A stretch of 64,000 nucleotides of DNA from Shouchella tritolerans (lineage in GTDB: Bacteria; Bacillota; Bacilli; Bacillales; Bacillaceae_D), in the NCBI RefSeq assembly GCF_025770735.1, contig NZ_JAODPB010000001.1, forward strand, positions 186,001 to 250,000, written 5' to 3'. A model generated the notes under the pieces. The model did no database searches and was not told the DNA's origin. It saw only the letters and a list, made by a program, of their open reading frames with translations. Positions 1 to 8,216 of this stretch are shown here, in pieces (within the stretch, counting starts at the first letter, position 1; every line of letters starts with the position of its first letter). Position numbers and translations under genes: made by a program.

Positions 1-1092
1 AGTCATTCCTACGCTAAAAATAAATCCTGGCGAATTATATCGTAGGTATGTTATAAAGTCCTTACTGCCGGCGATATAGCCGCCGCAACTATTCAATGAC
101 TTACTTAGTGTACCCATTAATATATCTACAGATTTAGGATTAACGCCGAAGTAGCTTGTAACACCCCGTCCATTTTTACCGATAGTCCCAATTGAATGAG
201 CCTCGTCTACCATGAGAATTGCATTGTATTTTTCTTTAAGGTTAATGAGCTCTGGTAATTTACAGATGTCACCATCCATGCTGTAAACACCCTCTACAAC
301 GATTAACACTCTACGAAATTTTTGCCTTAATTTCTGTAACTCGTTTTCTAAATGCCCCATATCATTATGTTTAAAGGGTTTTCGTTTTGCTTTAGACAGT
401 ATAGCTCCTTGAATAATACTATTATGGGCTAAGGCATCGTGTAGAATCAGATCTTCTTCATTCATAATGTTTCCAATGATATTTACATTTGTACTGTGCC
501 CCCCCACTTGAATAATCGCATCTTCTGAACCTAAAAAATGGGAAATTTTTTGCTCGAGTTCTTGATGGATTTTAATTTCCCCACTAAGTAATCTACTCCC
601 AGAAACACTTGTTCCAAAGCGACTTATCGCTTCTATAACCGATTGATTAATAAAGTCAGAGCCGTTAATACCTAGATAATTGTAAGTAGAATAATTAATT
701 TTTTCTTCCCCTTCTATAATGATTCTGTTAGACGCTATCCCATCATTCTTTCTAAAATATGGAACATGTTCTCTGGCATTTAAATATTGATGGAATTCTA
801 TAACTTCGGGCAAGCTGTCTAATAAAGATGGAGGCTTATTGTCAAGGCCTAGTTCTGTAGAAACCAATGAAAGAATGGTTCCGACTGTTACATCTTCTTG
901 TTGAAATATGTTTTCTAGATCGGCCTCTTTTATTTCAGGAAAATCATTCACTACTAACCGATAAAAATCCATGGCCATCATGGAGTCCAGCCCAAGGTCA
1001 TTTACTAATGAATCAGTTAGTGATATGTCAAGTAGATCATATCCTGTTATTTCAGCTAAATGATTAATGATAACGTCGTATACTTTATCCAT
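1..1092 (-). CDS. Acyl carrier protein-alpha-oxoamine synthase fusion (partial, C-terminus outside window)
   Basis: Residues about 1-80 form an acyl carrier protein: the GLDSM motif puts the phosphopantetheine serine at Ser37. From about residue 95 the chain is a fold-type I PLP enzyme of the 8-amino-7-oxononanoate synthase family, with SGSRLLSG, VDEAHS and GTLSKS motifs and the Schiff-base lysine at Lys331. Such enzymes condense an acyl thioester with an amino acid and release CO2 to give an aminoketone. The fused carrier implies the acyl group arrives as acyl-ACP, as in the seryl transferase of prodigiosin synthesis. The start is ATG at 1092, with GGAGG seven bases upstream. The gene follows the glycosyltransferase by 17 bp, so the two are probably cotranscribed. 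It runs off the left edge after 364 codons. The DNA is clearly AT-richer than the core genes, which hints at transfer. The family call is secure; substrate and product are unknown. Confidence 0.88.
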   Translation of the reverse strand, partial: MDKVYDVIINHLAEITGYDLLDISLTDSLVNDLGLDSMMAMDFYRLVVNDFPEIKEADLENIFQQEDVTVGTILSLVSTELGLDNKPPSLLDSLPEVIEFHQYLNAREHVPYFRKNDGIASNRIIIEGEEKINYSTYNYLGINGSDFINQSVIEAISRFGTSVSGSRLLSGEIKIHQELEQKISHFLGSEDAIIQVGGHSTNVNIIGNIMNEEDLILHDALAHNSIIQGAILSKAKRKPFKHNDMGHLENELQKLRQKFRRVLIVVEGVYSMDGDICKLPELINLKEKYNAILMVDEAHSIGTIGKNGRGVTSYFGVNPKSVDILMGTLSKSLNSCGGYIAGSKDFITYLRYNSPGFIFSVGMT

Positions 1093-1109
1093 AGTCGACC
1101 TCCAATGGT

Positions 1110-2354
1110 TTATTTATTTGGGGCAAAATGATCTACTAGAAACTTAGCAGCGTTTGCTGGACCGTCTACATGTTCCATAAGTTCTTTCATTTTCTTTGCT
1201 TTAATCTTCATTTCTTTACTGTTTAGGGTAGACTCTATTAATTGGCTTAACCTCTTAGTCGTAATGTCTCTTTTTGTAAGTTCTAGGGCGTTTCCAAAAA
1301 GTACGCAATCATGTATATTAGACTTTTGTTCTTGCTGGAGTCCAAGTCCTAAAAAGGGCTTTCCTGATAAACAAGCTGTTTGAACCGTGCCTTCACCACC
1401 ATGGATAATCGATAAATCTATGATGTTTCCCAACTTATGGGCGGGAAGATAGTCGCTTATGTGAATGTTCCCATCATTTGAAAAATCGTTTGCGCTAGAC
1501 GCTAATGTTTTTTTCATTGGACAGAGGACGACTACAGGCAAATGCTTTAGTAAGTTTAAGATCTTTATAAGGATATCTTTACTTCCAGAGCTTCCCATCG
1601 CAAAATATATGATCGGCTGACTTGTCTTAATATTCTTTACAAATGAGGGCATAGGAGTATCTAATTTAGCGTAAACTGGCCCAATGTATTGATAATGGAG
1701 GGGGAGATCATATATACCGCTAATTTCTGGAATTGTTGTGATTAAATTATAATCGGCATCTAGTGCATCTATCGTATACTTAGGGAGACTGACTCCTTCC
1801 TCTTTTGCTATTTGAGAAAAAGACTTTGGTTTGTAAGTAATGTTTAAAGCAATTTTTTTATAAAGGTTTAAAATCGTTTTTTTGGGCACTAGAAAATTAT
1901 TTAATATGGCGGGTATTTTATGATGTCCTTTTAAAAAGTGTGTTCTTGTGTACGCCAAAGGCTTAATATATACGATAGGGATTTCACAAGCTCTTGCTGA
2001 AATAAAAATACTAAGAGTCGTTCCAATAACAACAACTGTAGGGCGAAATTCATTGAAGATTTTTTTCTCGCTGTTAACCCGTTTTCTCAGCATGCTATAT
2101 GTAAAAGGATGTTTTATACCTTTCATCTGATCAACTTTCATGATTTGCTCAATGTGTTTTTCTGTTAAGTGGGGCTCTAGATGAAAAAATTCAAAGTTTG
2201 CTTCTTCGATGAGGTAAGCATATTTTGTTGAATAACCTATAAATATGCAGCGGAAATACGCAGAACATTTCTTGGCAACTTCTATTGATCTAGTGGTTTC
2301 AGCTAAGTTAAAAGTTTCTGGAGCAAAAAGAATGGTTTTCTTTATTATCCTCAC
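1110..2354 (-). CDS. GT1-family glycosyltransferase (UDP-sugar dependent, macrolide-glycosyltransferase-like)
   Basis: A 414-residue GT-B fold protein. The C-terminal half has the GT1 donor-site signature: IHGGEGT, then GKPFLGLGLQQEQKSN, which corresponds to the usual HGGxGT and DQxxN elements. It probably transfers a hexose from a nucleotide sugar to a small molecule. The N-terminal strand reads ILFAPETFNLAE, so the usual GHxxP catalytic histidine is not present at that place. I choose GTG at 2354, which puts the first beta strand a few residues from the N-terminus as in the family. A TTG at 2405 would add 17 residues without a ribosome binding site. It is the first visible gene of a two-gene minus-strand unit with the carrier-protein/oxoamine-synthase fusion, which suggests a glycosylated aminoketone-derived metabolite (inference). 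The coding sequence is AT-rich. Confidence 0.8.
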   Translation of the reverse strand: MRIIKKTILFAPETFNLAETTRSIEVAKKCSAYFRCIFIGYSTKYAYLIEEANFEFFHLEPHLTEKHIEQIMKVDQMKGIKHPFTYSMLRKRVNSEKKIFNEFRPTVVVIGTTLSIFISARACEIPIVYIKPLAYTRTHFLKGHHKIPAILNNFLVPKKTILNLYKKIALNITYKPKSFSQIAKEEGVSLPKYTIDALDADYNLITTIPEISGIYDLPLHYQYIGPVYAKLDTPMPSFVKNIKTSQPIIYFAMGSSGSKDILIKILNLLKHLPVVVLCPMKKTLASSANDFSNDGNIHISDYLPAHKLGNIIDLSIIHGGEGTVQTACLSGKPFLGLGLQQEQKSNIHDCVLFGNALELTKRDITTKRLSQLIESTLNSKEMKIKAKKMKELMEHVDGPANAAKFLVDHFAPNK

Positions 2355-2614
2355 CTTTTTCTCGTTAAATTTTCCCAATAGATTAAAATTAGTATACAAA
2401 ACCAATTACCATAAAGCAAGTATTATTTTCAATTTTTTGTATTTGTTATGTAAAAAAAGTAATATAATTGTGTAAATATAATCGATCTTATAGTCTCTCT
2501 ATGCCAACTTCTGAAATTAATTATAAGAGTGAGCGCTATTATGCAATATTAGCGTTTATTTTAATTACAAATTTACTAGTCCCATTCTAAACTGGATTGT
2601 CTATAGGCAAAGCA
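2355..2614. other. AT-rich intergenic region upstream of the glycosyltransferase
   Basis: No convincing gene. It must hold the promoter of the minus-strand metabolite genes. On the minus strand a TATAAG with a poor TTCAGA element 17 bp upstream is the best I see, and it is weak. The short plus-strand frame here is antisense to the glycosyltransferase start. Confidence 0.5.
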
Positions 2615-2643
2615 AAAGCCGGTTAAATGCACTAACCGGCTTT
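2615..2643 (-). terminator. Intrinsic terminator of the MFS gene
   Basis: A perfect 11-bp stem, AAAGCCGGTTA (2615-2625) with TAACCGGCTTT (2633-2643), and a 7-nt loop. Read on the minus strand it is followed by TTTTGCTTT. It lies just after the stop of the MFS gene. Confidence 0.85.
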
Positions 2644-2665
2644 CTAAACAGCTTCGCCCTTTGGC

Positions 2666-3868
2666 CTAAGAGGCTTCGTCGCTTTTACTCGGTTCGTTCT
2701 TGTCTCGCCGCAAAAGTGGCATTGTAATCGCTAAAGCGAGAAGCGAGATAATTCCTGCCAATGTGAAAATGTGAGCGATGCCGATATGTTCAGCAACAAA
2801 GCCTGCGCCGTACGGGCCAATAAAAATGCCGATCGCATAGACAGATTGGTAGAAACCCATAACGGACGTTTTTAAAGAAGGCTGTGGGAGTGAAGCAATT
2901 TGTGAGAGCAACAGCGGCAACACTACACCGATTGTCAAGCCAATGACGCCGTGCAACAGACTGATCGTTGCCAGTGTTGTAGCAAACGGCATACAAAAAA
3001 AAGTGAAACAAGCGACAATGAGAGAAAGCACAATCAACCGGATTTCATTGCGCTTTGAAACATTAAAAAAAGCAACTCCTAAAGATGCAGCGGCATGTGG
3101 AATAAAGAAAGCAGCCATCAGCCAAATAAGCTGCCCTTCACGAACGCCGTGGGCATTTGCATAAACAGGCGTGAACCCAAAAATCGAAATAAACAACAGA
3201 GCGTGCGCAAATAGCGATACAAACGTTAATGGCAGCAGATGTTTGATTGACAGCACTGCCTTGACTTGTTTCCCTAAACGTTGAGAGCCATGATTCTCTG
3301 CTTCTTGCGGCACTTCCTTAATAAAAAGGGCAAGTAAGAGTCCGATTCCTGCCGCGACGATCCCGACCCAAAACGGAATGCTCCAGCCAAATTGTTCAAC
3401 GAGAATGCCGGCCGTTACCATGCTGAGAAATTGCGGCATGACCGTCAAAAATTGCAACGTTCCCATTGCTCGACCAGATTGACCTGGACCAAAATAGTCG
3501 GCGTACATAATCGTCGCCATCACCCACATGGCAGCAGTAACGCCTGCTAGCAAACGTCCTGTCAAAACCCATGCAAACGAAGTCGACGATAGTAAAATGA
3601 TTCCGCTTAGGATAGCGACTACAAAGCCGCCTACATAAAAATGCTTGCGCAAATGTCGCAATGAATCAAGCAAGACGCCAAGTGGAAAACGGAGCAACAC
3701 TTGCGTAATGCCGTAACTGCCGAGAATAATCCCAATCGCTGCATACGTAAAGGGAATTTGTTCTAAATAAAGGCTAAATATTGGCACATAGCTGTAAGTG
3801 CATAGCCAAAAACAGAAAACAGACGCCAAAAAGACGAGATGGTGTCTCCGTTTCAATGCAATAGACAC
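2666..3868 (-). CDS. Major facilitator superfamily transporter
   Basis: A 400-residue polytopic protein with about twelve hydrophobic segments and a central hydrophilic loop near residue 195. The loop between TM2 and TM3 carries the MFS-type sequence RFPLGVLLDSLR, and DYFGPGQSGRAMG follows TM4. It resembles the Bacillus drug or metabolite efflux MFS proteins, but the substrate cannot be read from the sequence. An ATG at 3874 lies only one base from the GGAGG, so the properly spaced GTG at 3868 is the more likely start. It is transcribed alone, ends at a strong terminator, and diverges from the nicotinate phosphoribosyltransferase gene. Confidence 0.82.
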   Translation of the reverse strand: MSIALKRRHHLVFLASVFCFWLCTYSYVPIFSLYLEQIPFTYAAIGIILGSYGITQVLLRFPLGVLLDSLRHLRKHFYVGGFVVAILSGIILLSSTSFAWVLTGRLLAGVTAAMWVMATIMYADYFGPGQSGRAMGTLQFLTVMPQFLSMVTAGILVEQFGWSIPFWVGIVAAGIGLLLALFIKEVPQEAENHGSQRLGKQVKAVLSIKHLLPLTFVSLFAHALLFISIFGFTPVYANAHGVREGQLIWLMAAFFIPHAAASLGVAFFNVSKRNEIRLIVLSLIVACFTFFCMPFATTLATISLLHGVIGLTIGVVLPLLLSQIASLPQPSLKTSVMGFYQSVYAIGIFIGPYGAGFVAEHIGIAHIFTLAGIISLLALAITMPLLRRDKNEPSKSDEAS

Positions 3869-4059
3869 AGGCATTCCTCCTTGCTTTCATCCATCATCTT
3901 ACCATCTTTTGGCGTTTTGTGGCTGTCCTTTTATTTTAACGTACTTCCTATAGAAGTCTCCCTCTCAAAGGGAAGGCCAAGTTCCCAACATTCAAAAGGA
4001 AACGCTATAAACAAAGCGACACAACGAATGTCGTCAATGGGAATATTCAGTTATTGGGT

Positions 4060-4076
4060 GGTCATATCAAATGACC
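4060..4076. promoter_or_regulatory. Perfect 6+5+6 inverted repeat, possible operator
   Basis: GGTCAT-ATCAA-ATGACC lies in the 436-bp gap between the divergent MFS and nicotinate phosphoribosyltransferase genes. It occupies exactly the 17 bp between a weak TTGGGT and a weak TAATGA, so it could be a repressor site for a plus-strand promoter. I do not recognise the binding protein. The rest of the gap up to 4089 shows no gene. Confidence 0.35.
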
Positions 4077-4089
4077 TAATGAAAGACAA

Positions 4090-4208
4090 CTCTTGGAACA
4101 AGAGGGTTCGTTTGCTTCATTTCCAGCTACCAAAAGGGGCGATTACCCAAGAAGCCCCCACTTCAAGCGACCTGCAAAGGTGATAAGTGGTGGGTAGTTC
4201 ACGAAACC
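4090..4208 (+). ncRNA. Candidate structured leader RNA upstream of nicotinate phosphoribosyltransferase
   Basis: After a hairpin CTCTTG-GAA-CAAGAG (4090-4104), a nested set of helices can be drawn. P1 is GGTTCGT (4105-4111) with ACGAAACC (4201-4208, one bulged A). P2 is AGCTACC (4125-4131) with GGTAGTT (4193-4199). Inside P2 are two arms: GGGGC/GCCCC (4136-4140/4154-4158) and CACTT/AAGTG (4159-4163/4185-4189). The second arm is capped by ACCT-GCAA-AGGT, a GNRA tetraloop that supports the plus orientation. It lies about 100 nt before the start codon. It matches no riboswitch consensus I recall, and neither expression nor ligand is known. Confidence 0.4.
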
Positions 4209-4304
4209 TGGTTGGAGACTCGATTTGAAATCATCACGTGACAGCGTTATACTGGCAATGACTACGGAATCAGAGAGGTTCCCGTGACAAAAGGAGAAGC
4301 ACCG

Positions 4305-5978
4305 ATGCCACAAGCGAAAACCATATTTGATTACATTAAGCCGACCGACTATCGTTTTGTACATATATGCAGGCGCTGTGACCAGCCGCAATTTTCAAAT
4401 GAACGAGAGTCAGCAGAAGCATGCGTTCGCTGTGGAAATCACTCGTTCCACGTTGTTCCTTATTACAACCCAGCGCAAGATTATGGTTTAGATGTTGACT
4501 ATTATGCGATCACAATGATGTATGCGCTGTGGAAAGAAGGGTTGCACAAAACGCAAGTTGTTTACGATGATTTTTACCGAAAAGCGCCGTTTGTAAAAGG
4601 CGTAGGCGATTTTAGCGGCGAGCTTGGCGGTTACGTTGCTTTCGGCGGCCTTGGGCACTTAATTGAAACGATGAACAACCTCCATTTCACGGAGGCTGAT
4701 CTCGATTATTTGCGCCAGCAACCAGAAGGATTTGAAGAAGCGTTTCTTGAAGATTTGCGCAAATTGCGCTTTAGTGGTGATATGTATGCAGTCGAAGAAG
4801 GCAACCTTGTGTTCCCGAATACACCCCTTATCCGTTTAGAAGCACCGATATGGGAGTGCATTTGGATTGAGGCGATGCTTTTAAACATTATCAACGCTGA
4901 GTCTCTTGTGTTGACTAAGGGATCACGCATTAAAACCATTGCCGGAAAAGACGGCTTGCTTGAAATGGGAAAACGCCGGGCGCAAGGGCGAGACGCTAGT
5001 GTATATGGCGCCAAAATGGCTTACATTGCGGGCTTCAATGCGACAAGCAACGTGAAAGCAGGCAAACAGTTTTCGATGCCGATTACAGGAACACAAGCCC
5101 ATGTATATATTATGTTTCATCCATCAGAGCTAGAGGCGTTTCTCGCTTATGCCAACGTGTTTCCTCAAAAGACGATTCCCCTGCTCGACACGACGGATAC
5201 GTTAAACAGCGGTTTGCCTCATGCGATTACGACTGCACGCAAGCTACAAGAAAAAGGCTTTGAGATGACGGCAGTGCGCCTAGATAGCGGCGACTTGGCG
5301 TATTTGTCGAAAAAAGTGCGCAAACGCCTCGATGAAGAAGGGCTTGAGCATGTAAAAATCGCGGCGACCAATGACTTGGATGAATACACCATCGCTTCTT
5401 TAAAACAGCAAGGAGCACAAATTGACATTTGGGGCGTAGGCACAAAATTTATTACCGCTTACGATAACCCAGCCTTAGGAGGCGTCCATAAAATTGTAGC
5501 TCGACGGCCTCTGCCCCAAGAGTTGCAAGCGGGCACCTACAACGAGGATGACTGGATTCCGCTTATTAAAATATCAGAGAGCATCGAAAAAATTCTTAAT
5601 CCAGGCCGCAAAAAAGTGTATCGATTATTCGGCCCAGACGGAATGGCAAAAGGGGACTACATTTGCTTAGCCCATGAAAGCCTGGATGGCCAATCAGAAA
5701 TTGTCTTAAAACATCCGACCAATCCGTTGAAAGCGAAGAAAATCCGCGATTTTGAGGCAGTTGAGCTCCATAAGCAAATTTTTAAGCAAGGCAAATGCGT
5801 GTACGATGTCCCGACATTAGAAGAAGTGCGGGCCTACCATCAGCGCCAAAAGAACACGTTTTGGGAAGAGTATTTGCGCTTAGAAGTTCCCGAAGTGTAT
5901 CCGGTTTCCCTTTCTGACGAACTAAGAAGCATGAAAGAACGACTGATTGAAGAAAAAAGGCAACATGATGATGTGTAA
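4305..5978 (+). CDS. Nicotinate phosphoribosyltransferase with an N-terminal Cys4 extension
   Basis: This enzyme makes nicotinate mononucleotide from nicotinate and PRPP in the NAD salvage pathway. The body from about residue 60 follows the family: LDVDYYAITMMYALWKEG near the start of the catalytic part, GGYVAFGGLGHLIE, then the phosphoribosyl-binding beta/alpha barrel with VRLDSGDLAYLSK and GVGTKF. The protein is 557 residues against about 490 for the usual Bacillus enzyme. The excess is largely an N-terminal stretch with C22-x2-C25 and C40-x2-C43, a zinc-ribbon pattern I do not associate with this family. The start is ATG at 4305 with AAGGAG eight bases upstream; the GTG at 4284 lacks a site. 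It is monocistronic with its own terminator. Confidence 0.87.
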   Translation: MPQAKTIFDYIKPTDYRFVHICRRCDQPQFSNERESAEACVRCGNHSFHVVPYYNPAQDYGLDVDYYAITMMYALWKEGLHKTQVVYDDFYRKAPFVKGVGDFSGELGGYVAFGGLGHLIETMNNLHFTEADLDYLRQQPEGFEEAFLEDLRKLRFSGDMYAVEEGNLVFPNTPLIRLEAPIWECIWIEAMLLNIINAESLVLTKGSRIKTIAGKDGLLEMGKRRAQGRDASVYGAKMAYIAGFNATSNVKAGKQFSMPITGTQAHVYIMFHPSELEAFLAYANVFPQKTIPLLDTTDTLNSGLPHAITTARKLQEKGFEMTAVRLDSGDLAYLSKKVRKRLDEEGLEHVKIAATNDLDEYTIASLKQQGAQIDIWGVGTKFITAYDNPALGGVHKIVARRPLPQELQAGTYNEDDWIPLIKISESIEKILNPGRKKVYRLFGPDGMAKGDYICLAHESLDGQSEIVLKHPTNPLKAKKIRDFEAVELHKQIFKQGKCVYDVPTLEEVRAYHQRQKNTFWEEYLRLEVPEVYPVSLSDELRSMKERLIEEKRQHDDV

Positions 5979-6026
5979 CAACAGCAACACGTTTTAGGTG
6001 AAGAGGGGAATATGCAAACATCCCAG

Positions 6027-6053
6027 AGCCGTACCTTTGGTGCGGCTTTTTTT
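6027..6053 (+). terminator. Intrinsic terminator after nicotinate phosphoribosyltransferase
   Basis: Stem AGCCGTACC (6027-6035) with GGTGCGGCT (6039-6047), one G-U pair, a 3-nt loop, and a run of seven T. Confidence 0.85.
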
Positions 6054-6115
6054 GTTTTCTTTTCAGGTCAGAGTGCCCAATTACAGAAAAGATTGTCAAA
6101 TTTTCTACAAATCTC

Positions 6116-6142
6116 TTTACTTTGCTCGCTTTTTGCCGATGT
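6116..6142 (+). promoter_or_regulatory. Possible sigma-D (motility) promoter of the chemoreceptor gene
   Basis: GCCGATGT (6135-6142) matches seven of eight positions of the sigma-D -10 element GCCGATAT. Fifteen bases upstream is TTTA (6116-6119), a poor match to TAAA. Chemoreceptors are typical sigma-D genes, so context supports it; the -35 element is the weak point. Confidence 0.45.
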
Positions 6143-6174
6143 AAAAGAAAAGGACGTAAAAGGCGAGGGGAAAG

Positions 6175-8148
6175 ATGATCGGAAAAAAGACGCTTAACTT
6201 AAAATGGAAACTCTTTTTGGCTTTTGGCCTTTTTCTACTAATACCAAGCTTAGTCATCGGGTTGTTTTCTTATGCGAGCACGAGAGACAATGTCGAAGAA
6301 ACGATGCTTGAGCAAGCAAGCCATACGACAGCCAATGTCCATGCATCGCTGCAACAATTTATGGAGCTGCAAACAGATAGCGTCCATTACGCTGGCCGTA
6401 CGATCAATGTAAAGGAACTCTCAGAGGAACAACTTGAGCAGCGCCTTGTTGATTTAACGAACATTAACGAGAATATTTTAGAAGTCTATTTAGTTGGACA
6501 GACAGGCGAAGCGGTTGCCTATAACAGCTCAACTGGATTTGGCTCAGAAGAAGAGCTCCAAGAATCATCATGGTTTAAACAGGCGAATGCCAGGCAAGTC
6601 GAGGTGTCGATTAGTGAACCGATTTTGACAGTCGAAGGGGAAGAGGAGCACGTCGAGGTCATTATGGGGACGTTAACTGCTGACTCTACGAACGTTCTTG
6701 GTATTCGCATTAGCCTGAAAGAGCTGACGGATCAAGTCAATGCTGCAAAAATCGGCAGTACAGGCTATATGTATTTAGCCGACCAATTTGGACGGATTGT
6801 CACACATCCGAATAAGGAAACAGGTGAATTTTTGCCGGTTAACTTAATGCAGCAATTTGAAGATGAAAGCGGGCAATTCCAGTCTGATGAAGACGGCGTT
6901 GTGCGGGAGCTGAATTATAATAAAATTAGCTCAACCGACTGGGTGTTAGTTGGGACAATGTTGCCGAATGAGGCAAGCCAAACGGTTCAACCAATCTTGC
7001 AGACGATGCTGATTGTCATTGCAGCGACATTGGTGGGCGGGTGTGTCATCATTTACTTTGTCGTCCGTTCCGTCGTTGCTCCCCTTTCCGGATTGGCTAA
7101 AATGGCAAACGTGATCAAAAGCGGCAATTTAGGTGCGAAGTACGAAGGAAAGGCACTTGCCAATGACGAAATTGGCGCCCTAGCTGAGGCGTTTGACGAT
7201 ATGCGGAATTCACTTATTCTGACAGTAAGCCATATTCAAGATAAAGCGACTTATTTGGCTTCTTCCTCTGAAGAATTGCAAGCGAGCACCGAGCAAAATA
7301 TGCAGGCAACTGAGCAAATCACACTCGCAGTCCAAGAGGTCTCTTCTGGGGTTGACGCCCAATCGTCCAGCATGGAACAGGGGCGGAAAGCAACCACTTC
7401 TGTGTCACAGGGCATTTCCGGTATTGTCATGTCTGCATCTAGCGTGCAAACAGCCGTTGACCAAGCGGCTGCGATTGTGGATAGCGGACAGAAAGGCGTG
7501 GAACGCAGCGTTTCGCAAATGAATGCCATTGATGCCCATGTATCTGAGCTTGCTGGCACGATTGAGTCGCTGGAACAACAAGCGAAAACAATTGGCCAAG
7601 TGATTCGCTTAATTTCCGATATTTCCGAGCAAACGAACTTGCTCGCTTTAAACGCTTCGATTGAAGCTGCACGAGCTGGCGAGCATGGCCGCGGTTTCGC
7701 AGTCGTTGCCGATGAAGTCAGGAAGCTAGCAGAACAGACAAACGAAGCTGCCCAAAACGTGCAGGAGCAAATTCGCGACATTCAAACAGGGACGATGAGT
7801 GCTGGAAAAGCGATGCAAGCAGGCAAAGGCGAAGTGGCAAAAGGGGTCGAAGTCATTCAAGATGCAGGTGCTTCCTTTACGGCTATCCAGTCAAACATGG
7901 ATGAAGTGCGTGAAAAAATAAATCAAGTCACAAACGAAGCGAAACAAATGGCTTTTCAAACTGAACAGTTTATGCTTTCGTATGACGATATTTCGCAAGC
8001 AGCTGAAACAACGTCTGCTCATGTCCAAAACGTATCAGCAGCAACTGAAGAGCAGCTTGCTTCAATGGAAGAAATTTTAAGTTCGACCACAAACTTGTCG
8101 GCGTTGGCTGAAGAACTGGAAGAAATGATTCAGCGATTTAAATGGTAA
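6175..8148 (+). CDS. Methyl-accepting chemotaxis protein
   Basis: A 657-residue transmembrane chemoreceptor. TM1 is at about residues 10-32, followed by a roughly 240-residue extracellular sensor of the double Cache type ([20 protein letters not shown] is typical), TM2 at about 277-300, HAMP to about 355, and a long coiled-coil signalling domain. The conserved hairpin tip, [20 protein letters not shown] continuing to [15 protein letters not shown], contacts CheA and CheW. The glutamine- and glutamate-rich helices on either side carry the methylation sites. The ligand is unknown; Cache domains often bind amino acids or carboxylates. The start is ATG at 6175 behind GAGGGG. It is a single-gene unit with a possible sigma-D promoter and a strong terminator. 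Confidence 0.95.
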   Translation: MIGKKTLNLKWKLFLAFGLFLLIPSLVIGLFSYASTRDNVEETMLEQASHTTANVHASLQQFMELQTDSVHYAGRTINVKELSEEQLEQRLVDLTNINENILEVYLVGQTGEAVAYNSSTGFGSEEELQESSWFKQANARQVEVSISEPILTVEGEEEHVEVIMGTLTADSTNVLGIRISLKELTDQVNAAKIGSTGYMYLADQFGRIVTHPNKETGEFLPVNLMQQFEDESGQFQSDEDGVVRELNYNKISSTDWVLVGTMLPNEASQTVQPILQTMLIVIAATLVGGCVIIYFVVRSVVAPLSGLAKMANVIKSGNLGAKYEGKALANDEIGALAEAFDDMRNSLILTVSHIQDKATYLASSSEELQASTEQNMQATEQITLAVQEVSSGVDAQSSSMEQGRKATTSVSQGISGIVMSASSVQTAVDQAAAIVDSGQKGVERSVSQMNAIDAHVSELAGTIESLEQQAKTIGQVIRLISDISEQTNLLALNASIEAARAGEHGRGFAVVADEVRKLAEQTNEAAQNVQEQIRDIQTGTMSAGKAMQAGKGEVAKGVEVIQDAGASFTAIQSNMDEVREKINQVTNEAKQMAFQTEQFMLSYDDISQAAETTSAHVQNVSAATEEQLASMEEILSSTTNLSALAEELEEMIQRFKW

Positions 8149-8152
8149 CGAC

Positions 8153-8206
8153 AACAGGGGTTGCCCCAAAAGCGCTTTGCAGCGATCTTTTGAGACAACC
8201 CCTGTT
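8153..8206. terminator. Long intrinsic terminator between convergent genes
   Basis: The outer stem is AACAGGGGTTG (8153-8163) with CAACCCCTGTT (8196-8206). Inside, CAAAAG pairs with CTTTTG and CGCT with AGCG around TTGC. A T-tract follows on the plus strand, so it mainly serves the chemoreceptor gene. Confidence 0.85.
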
Positions 8207-8216
8207 TTTAAGTTGC

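Noticed and set aside
4090-4208. 6S RNA, SRP RNA, tmRNA or T-box as the identity of the structured leader
   Set aside because: None of the signature sequences (T-box AGGGTGGNACCGCG, SRP GGTGA/GNAR loop, long 6S bubble) could be matched; kept only as an unassigned candidate.
7251-7781. 176-codon frame antisense to the chemoreceptor gene
   Set aside because: Ser/Cys/Ala-rich mirror of a coiled-coil gene with strong codon bias; no start signal.
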